NCBI GenBank assembly: GCA_947461155.1
Contig: CANHKE010000022.1
Coordinates: 1 to 9,773, forward strand
Reading direction: 5' to 3'
Source of the DNA: Cytophagaceae bacterium
GTDB taxonomy: Bacteria > Bacteroidota > Bacteroidia > Cytophagales > Spirosomataceae
DNA length: 9,773 nucleotides
Below, piece by piece: positions 6,652-9,773 of this stretch; position 1 is the first letter of the stretch; each line of letters begins with the position of its first letter. The position numbers were made by a program, and so were the translations under genes. Below the pieces are notes generated by a model. The model did no database searches. It was not told the DNA's origin and saw only the letters and a list, made by a program, of their open reading frames with translations.

Positions 6652-9084
6652 TTATGATTTTAGTCGACTCCCCTTCCAATTCATCCCGAGGTTGGCAATA
6701 AGTAACATACTAATTGAATTGACGGGCATCAGAATCGCTGCAATTAAAGGGGATAAATTACCTTGAATGGCATAGCTTAAGCCAATGCCATTATAGACAA
6801 GCGATAACATAAAACTGAATTTGATGAGCTTTAAGCCAAAACGTGCGAAGGCTAGGTAGTGTGGTAATTGAGCGATTTGTGAGCCCTTTAAAATGGCATC
6901 ACTTGCCGGCGTAAAATGCAAGTGATCATCCGAAATCGCAATGCCTACCTGGGCTTGTCGCAAAGCTCCCGCATCATTCAAGCCATCGCCTACCATCGCA
7001 ACTTTATGTCCTTTATCCTGTAGGGATTGAATGAAACGCATTTTGTCCATCGGGCTACAATCAAATTGATACGTACTCGGATCCGGAAACCAATCCAATA
7101 AACTTACCGCATGCTCTTTTTTGTCGCCCGAAAGTAAAAACACGCGGTAATGACCTTGCAGGTGATGAATCATACATTCTATCCCATCCCGATAAGCCCA
7201 TGGGAATTCGATATAGCCAACGGCGATCCCGTTAATTTGTAGGTAGAGTTGCGATTCCGAACGAATAAAGTCATTGTCTTTTGGCGTTTGATGTCCGGTA
7301 TAGCGGGCATTTCCAATCCGAAATTCGATGCCAGATACCATTCCTTCCAGCCCTTTACCCGTCTTTTCCACAAAATGTGAGAGTGCTAAGGATGCCAATT
7401 GACCCTGTTTGTTTGCATAATTAACAAATTGACGGGACATTGGATGTGTGGATTGGACAGCTAGCGAGCGCAAAGCCTCCCATTCGAGCGTGCTTAATTC
7501 ACGTCGTAAATGTTCGACTGGTTTTTGGGTACTCGGCAAGGTCAATGTGCCTGTTTTGTCAAAAACAAGGGTATCCACTTGCGCCATGCGCTCAAATGCT
7601 TGGATGTCTTTGACGAATAAGTTTCTTTTGGCGAGCCAACGAATCCCATGGCCTAAGGCAAAGGGATACGAAATCGCCAAGGCGCATGGACAAGCGATGA
7701 CGAGGACGCTGACAACGGCATTCGACCAGCGCGTTGGATCGTTAATTAGCCAGAAAATTCCGACGATGATGGCTACACTGATTAGTCCAACCGTAAAATA
7801 CCAGCCGACTTGGTTGGCAAAATTCTCCCAATTCTCCGTTTTGTGCAGCGGATCTTTAAAGGCTTGTTGTTCCCATAACTGGGTCAAATGGCTTTGTTTG
7901 AGCTCTTTTTTGATTTCGATTTCAATGCGTTCACCGGTATGTCGGCCACCCGCGTAAATCGAATTGCCTGATGCAATGGATATGGGCTCGCTTTCCCCGG
8001 TCACAAAGCTGTAATCCATTTGACTGATACCTGAAATTAAGATCGCATCTGCAGGAATGAGTTCTTGATTTCGGATGATTAAATGATCGCCTATTTTTAG
8101 TTCATCTAAGGGATAATTTGCTTCTACACCATGTTCTAATTTGCTGATGACCAAAGGGAAATAAGCTTTGTAATTACGCTCAAATGACAGGAAATCAAAG
8201 GATTTTTGTTGGAACCACTTCCCTATCAGCAAAAAGAAAATCAAACCCGAAACCGAATCCATGTAGCCGGCTCCCGTGTGCGAAAAGACTTCATACACGC
8301 TGCGTCCATAGCCCACTAGTATACCAAGTAAAATGGGTAACTCGATCGTCATTTTACGCAATTTGATATGCGCCCAGACATTTTTGAAATAATCAGAACC
8401 GGAATAAAATACCGCCAAACTACCTAATGCGATGTTTAAATACCCAAACAAGTGTTTCAGAGATCCATCTTCGATGCCTAAATATTCAGGAAAACTAAAT
8501 AACATGGCGTTCCCAGCGCAAAATCCAGCAATCCCCAATTTGATAAACAATTGGGTTTGTTGGCTTAGTTGTTTTCGCTTTTCTGCCTGCATTTCATCAG
8601 TTGAAATTAAGGGCTCATAGCCTAAGCTTGCGAGTAATGTCGCTAGTTGGCCTAAATTGATTTCATCTTCTTGAAACCAAACGGTCAAATCCTTTTTACC
8701 AAAATTTAAGGTGGTCTTTACAATACCAGCATGAAGTTTTTGCAGGTTTTCAAGTAAGTATAGGCATGAACGGCAATGGATAGCGGGTAAATGGAAATTT
8801 ACTTTGGCCACGCCTTGACTAGAAAAACTGATAAGCTGAGCTTGAAAATGGGAATTATTTAAAAATTCAAAATTTTGTGCGGAAGGTGCTTTGCCAGGAT
8901 TTACATCGCAGACATAATATTCATCTAATGAGTTGTCGGCAAGTAACTGATACACCTGTTTGCAACCGTGGCAGCAAAATTCTTTTTCGTCATAGTGAAC
9001 AATTTCATCTGGACAGGCTTCATGGCAATGAAAACAGGTTGTTTCCGTGATGATGTCCATTTCTTCTGTTTCGGTTACGTGCAT
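6652..9084 (-). CDS. ccoI: CcoI (FixI), copper-transporting P1B-type ATPase for cbb3 oxidase
   Basis: A heavy-metal P-type ATPase that exports copper for insertion into the CuB site. Residue numbers here count from the GTG at 9090; from the ATG at 9084, which I prefer because it is the stronger start codon and close by, the protein is 810 residues. The N-terminus has the CcoI-type cysteine-rich metal-binding domain (C19, C22, H23, C26 and C39, C40, C43), then an HMA domain with HCRSC (C106, C109). The ATPase core has TGES (364-367, actuator), CPC (467-469, ion path), DKTGT with phosphorylated D511, HP (549-550, nucleotide domain) and GDGLNDA (701-707). About eight transmembrane helices are visible, with the last pair at about 752-800. 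All catalytic residues are intact. It is the first gene of the minus-strand cluster and is divergent from the small cNMP-binding-like gene. No terminator separates it from ccoS, so read-through into the oxidase genes is possible. Confidence 0.95.
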   Translation of the reverse strand: MHVTETEEMDIITETTCFHCHEACPDEIVHYDEKEFCCHGCKQVYQLLADNSLDEYYVCDVNPGKAPSAQNFEFLNNSHFQAQLISFSSQGVAKVNFHLPAIHCRSCLYLLENLQKLHAGIVKTTLNFGKKDLTVWFQEDEINLGQLATLLASLGYEPLISTDEMQAEKRKQLSQQTQLFIKLGIAGFCAGNAMLFSFPEYLGIEDGSLKHLFGYLNIALGSLAVFYSGSDYFKNVWAHIKLRKMTIELPILLGILVGYGRSVYEVFSHTGAGYMDSVSGLIFFLLIGKWFQQKSFDFLSFERNYKAYFPLVISKLEHGVEANYPLDELKIGDHLIIRNQELIPADAILISGISQMDYSFVTGESEPISIASGNSIYAGGRHTGERIEIEIKKELKQSHLTQLWEQQAFKDPLHKTENWENFANQVGWYFTVGLISVAIIVGIFWLINDPTRWSNAVVSVLVIACPCALAISYPFALGHGIRWLAKRNLFVKDIQAFERMAQVDTLVFDKTGTLTLPSTQKPVEHLRRELSTLEWEALRSLAVQSTHPMSRQFVNYANKQGQLASLALSHFVEKTGKGLEGMVSGIEFRIGNARYTGHQTPKDNDFIRSESQLYLQINGIAVGYIEFPWAYRDGIECMIHHLQGHYRVFLLSGDKKEHAVSLLDWFPDPSTYQFDCSPMDKMRFIQSLQDKGHKVAMVGDGLNDAGALRQAQVGIAISDDHLHFTPASDAILKGSQIAQLPHYLAFARFGLKLIKFSFMLSLVYNGIGLSYAIQGNLSPLIAAILMPVNSISMLLIANLGMNWKGSRLKS

Positions 9085-9100
9085 GTCCACTAATTTTAAA

Positions 9101-9128
9101 CAAAAATGAGTTCTTTTTTTTCGTCAAA
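9101..9128 (-). promoter_or_regulatory. Weak candidate promoter for ccoI
   Basis: On the minus strand CATTTTTG (9108-9101) differs from the Bacteroidota -7 consensus TAnnTTTG only at its first base. TTTG (9128-9125) lies 16 bp upstream as a possible -33 element, slightly closer than usual. Transcription would start near 9096, leaving a leader of about 12 nt before the ATG at 9084. This stretch is very T/A-rich, so chance matches are likely. Confidence 0.35.
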
Positions 9129-9156
9129 TGGTGATGAACCGCATTTGGAAAACTGA

Positions 9157-9172
9157 TGATTGTCATAAATCA
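9157..9172. promoter_or_regulatory. Crp-like palindrome in the divergent ccoI region
   Basis: A perfect inverted repeat TGATT-GTCATA-AATCA. Its geometry, two 5-bp half-sites separated by 6 bp, is that of Crp-family operators (TGTGA-N6-TCACA). A second nested repeat, CTGAT...ATCAG (9153-9157 and 9169-9173), overlaps it. It lies about 80 bp upstream of the ccoI start and about 25 bp upstream of the -7 element of the divergent gene, so it could act on both. Two Crp/Fnr-like proteins are encoded within the window. A fixed-spacing five-pair match is expected about once per thousand positions, so the position is more persuasive than the match itself. Confidence 0.45.
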
Positions 9173-9188
9173 GGTTCGCGAATGCGTT

Positions 9189-9196
9189 TACTTTTG
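9189..9196 (+). promoter_or_regulatory. Bacteroidota -7 promoter element (TACTTTTG)
   Basis: TACTTTTG is an exact match to the -7 consensus TAnnTTTG. It ends only 7 bp before the ATG at 9204, so the transcript would have almost no leader. I see no TTG at the usual distance upstream (about 19-21 bp); instead the Crp-like palindrome lies there, which fits an activator-dependent promoter. Confidence 0.5.
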
Positions 9197-9203
9197 TTTG
9201 ACA

Positions 9204-9605
9204 ATGGAAATAACAAAGGACCTTTTAATTGATACGGAACGGAAAATACTCGCAAGTGGTATTTTGATCAATTATTTGCCGGAGGAGTTTCTATTTCGAC
9301 AAGGTCAAAAAGCTGAGTTTGTTTTTTATTTAAATCGGGGTTCGCTGGAAATGCAATGGCCAGAAAAAGATAAGAAATTGAATATCCGGCAGCGCAATGT
9401 ATTTATTGGCCTAGATGAAGCATTTATCAATGGTCGCTACGCTTGTACGGCTATGACGACTGAATTGTCGGAATTTTTAGTTTTTGAACGGGCCTATTTT
9501 ATGCAATTAATACGTGAATTCGAATATGCGATACCCTATTTGGAATCGATGCAAGAGGAATTTATTAGAAATTTGAGCCCCCTTGAAATGAGTTATTTCG
9601 CTTAG
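9204..9605 (+). CDS. Cyclic-nucleotide-binding-like protein without a DNA-binding domain
   Basis: A 133-residue protein resembling the effector half of Crp/Fnr regulators. Residues 20-50 read as the start of the beta-barrel (INYLPEEFLFRQGQKAEF, then FYLNRGSLEM, with the typical G after the barrel turn). Residues 68-97 form the later strands, and 98-125 look like the dimerisation helix. The protein then stops, with no helix-turn-helix, and the downstream bases up to the terminator are too few to hold one in another frame. The canonical phosphate-binding cassette is not clear, so the ligand is unknown. An in-frame ATG at 9156 would add 16 residues, but it overlaps the palindrome and lies upstream of the -7 element, so 9204 is preferred. 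It is divergent from ccoI and followed by its own terminator. It might sense a ligand or modulate a full-length regulator by forming heterodimers; both are speculation. Confidence 0.75.
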   Translation: MEITKDLLIDTERKILASGILINYLPEEFLFRQGQKAEFVFYLNRGSLEMQWPEKDKKLNIRQRNVFIGLDEAFINGRYACTAMTTELSEFLVFERAYFMQLIREFEYAIPYLESMQEEFIRNLSPLEMSYFA

Positions 9606-9642
9606 GCAACTAAAATAATAGAGTGGTAAGTTAATGGGTGTA

Positions 9643-9676
9643 AGCTCCTGCTAGACTTTGTCTAGCAGGGCTTTTT
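9643..9676 (+). terminator. Rho-independent terminator after the cNMP-binding-like gene
   Basis: A perfect 10-bp stem CCTGCTAGAC (9647-9656) and GTCTAGCAGG (9660-9669) encloses a TTT loop. It is extended by AGC/GCT (9643-9645 and 9670-9672, with T9646 bulged) and followed by a short T run to 9676. It starts 37 bp after the stop at 9605. The stop codon of the convergent gene on the right lies in the T run, so the two genes share this boundary. On the minus strand the hairpin lacks a T tract. Confidence 0.9.
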
Positions 9677-9773
9677 ATGTTAAAGGGCTATCCTTTTCGT
9701 TTTTTAAGATGTTGTAGACCATGCGATCTAACCAACCATTCATCCATTTATTCAGGAATACCGTTAATTTTCC
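9675..9773 (-). CDS. 3' end of an unidentified gene
   Basis: On the minus strand the frame is open from the window edge for 32 codons and ends in TAA at 9677-9675. The visible C-terminus contains NKWMNGWLDRMVYNILKNEK, an amphipathic, mixed-charge helix-like stretch. Its stop abuts the terminator of the convergent gene, a natural gene end, which supports it being real. I do not recognise the family, and too little is visible to assign one. It could also be a chance open frame, since 32 codons is short. Confidence 0.5.
   Translation of the reverse strand, partial: GKLTVFLNKWMNGWLDRMVYNILKNEKDSPLT

Noticed and set aside
9156..9203. 16-residue N-terminal extension of the cNMP-binding-like protein from ATG 9156
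   Set aside because: The extension would be encoded across the palindrome and the exact -7 promoter element, and adds nothing family-like; ATG 9204 fits better.
9265..9274. TTGATCAA palindrome resembling an Fnr box
   Set aside because: The half-sites have no 4-nt spacer and it lies within coding sequence; it is a chance match.
1..9773. Mobile elements, CRISPR arrays, tRNA or rRNA genes, defence systems
   Set aside because: No transposase, terminal repeats, spaced direct repeats or structured RNA gene could be seen; the window is filled by a coherent respiratory locus.

Overview
The window is almost entirely a cbb3-type cytochrome c oxidase locus (high-affinity terminal oxidase plus its maturation genes). 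The organism is most likely a member of the Bacteroidota, probably a cytophagal or related aerobic lineage. The evidence is: the gene order ccoI-ccoS-ccoNO-ccoQ-ccoP-(DUF2892)-ccoG-ccoH-safE; fusion of the catalytic subunit CcoN with the cytochrome subunit CcoO into one 707-residue polypeptide; absence of purine-rich Shine-Dalgarno sequences before most starts; and Bacteroidota-style TAnnTTTG promoter elements. Genus-level placement cannot be made from this sequence.

Layout, left to right. Bases 1-569 (+) hold the 3' part of a Crp/Fnr-family regulator whose beginning is outside the window. From 9084 down to 566 all genes are on the minus strand. In order of transcription they are ccoI (copper P-type ATPase), ccoS (55 aa), ccoNO, ccoQ (52 aa), a mono-heme ccoP, a 70-residue DUF2892 membrane protein, ccoG (4Fe-4S ferredoxin-like), ccoH, and a SafE/UreH-like membrane protein. 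ccoS and ccoQ are below 60 codons and easily missed. Genes are packed with overlaps or gaps of 18 bp or less, with two exceptions: an 81-bp gap between ccoI and ccoS, and a 40-bp gap between the DUF2892 gene and ccoG. The second gap contains a strong intrinsic terminator ending right at the ccoG start codon. To the right of ccoI, and divergent from it, is a 133-residue protein with a cyclic-nucleotide-binding-like fold but no DNA-binding domain. It is followed by a good intrinsic terminator and the tail of an unidentified minus-strand gene.

How it fits together. CcoNO, CcoP and CcoQ form the oxidase, which takes electrons through c-type hemes and reduces O2 at a heme b3-CuB site. CcoI, CcoS, CcoG, CcoH and possibly the SafE-like protein supply or insert copper and assemble the complex. 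The hairpin before ccoG divides the cluster into a front part (catalytic subunits) and a back part (assembly factors), a plausible way to make fewer assembly factors than subunits. Two Crp/Fnr-like proteins flank the cluster, and inverted repeats of Crp/Fnr-like geometry lie in the ccoI divergent region and in the ccoI-ccoS gap, suggesting local regulation. The regulatory links are inference.

I found no mobile element, CRISPR array, tRNA or rRNA, and no sign of recent transfer. The parts that go beyond a standard cbb3 locus are the HTH-less Crp-like protein with its palindrome and apparently leaderless promoter, the terminator abutting the ccoG start, and the embedded DUF2892 gene.
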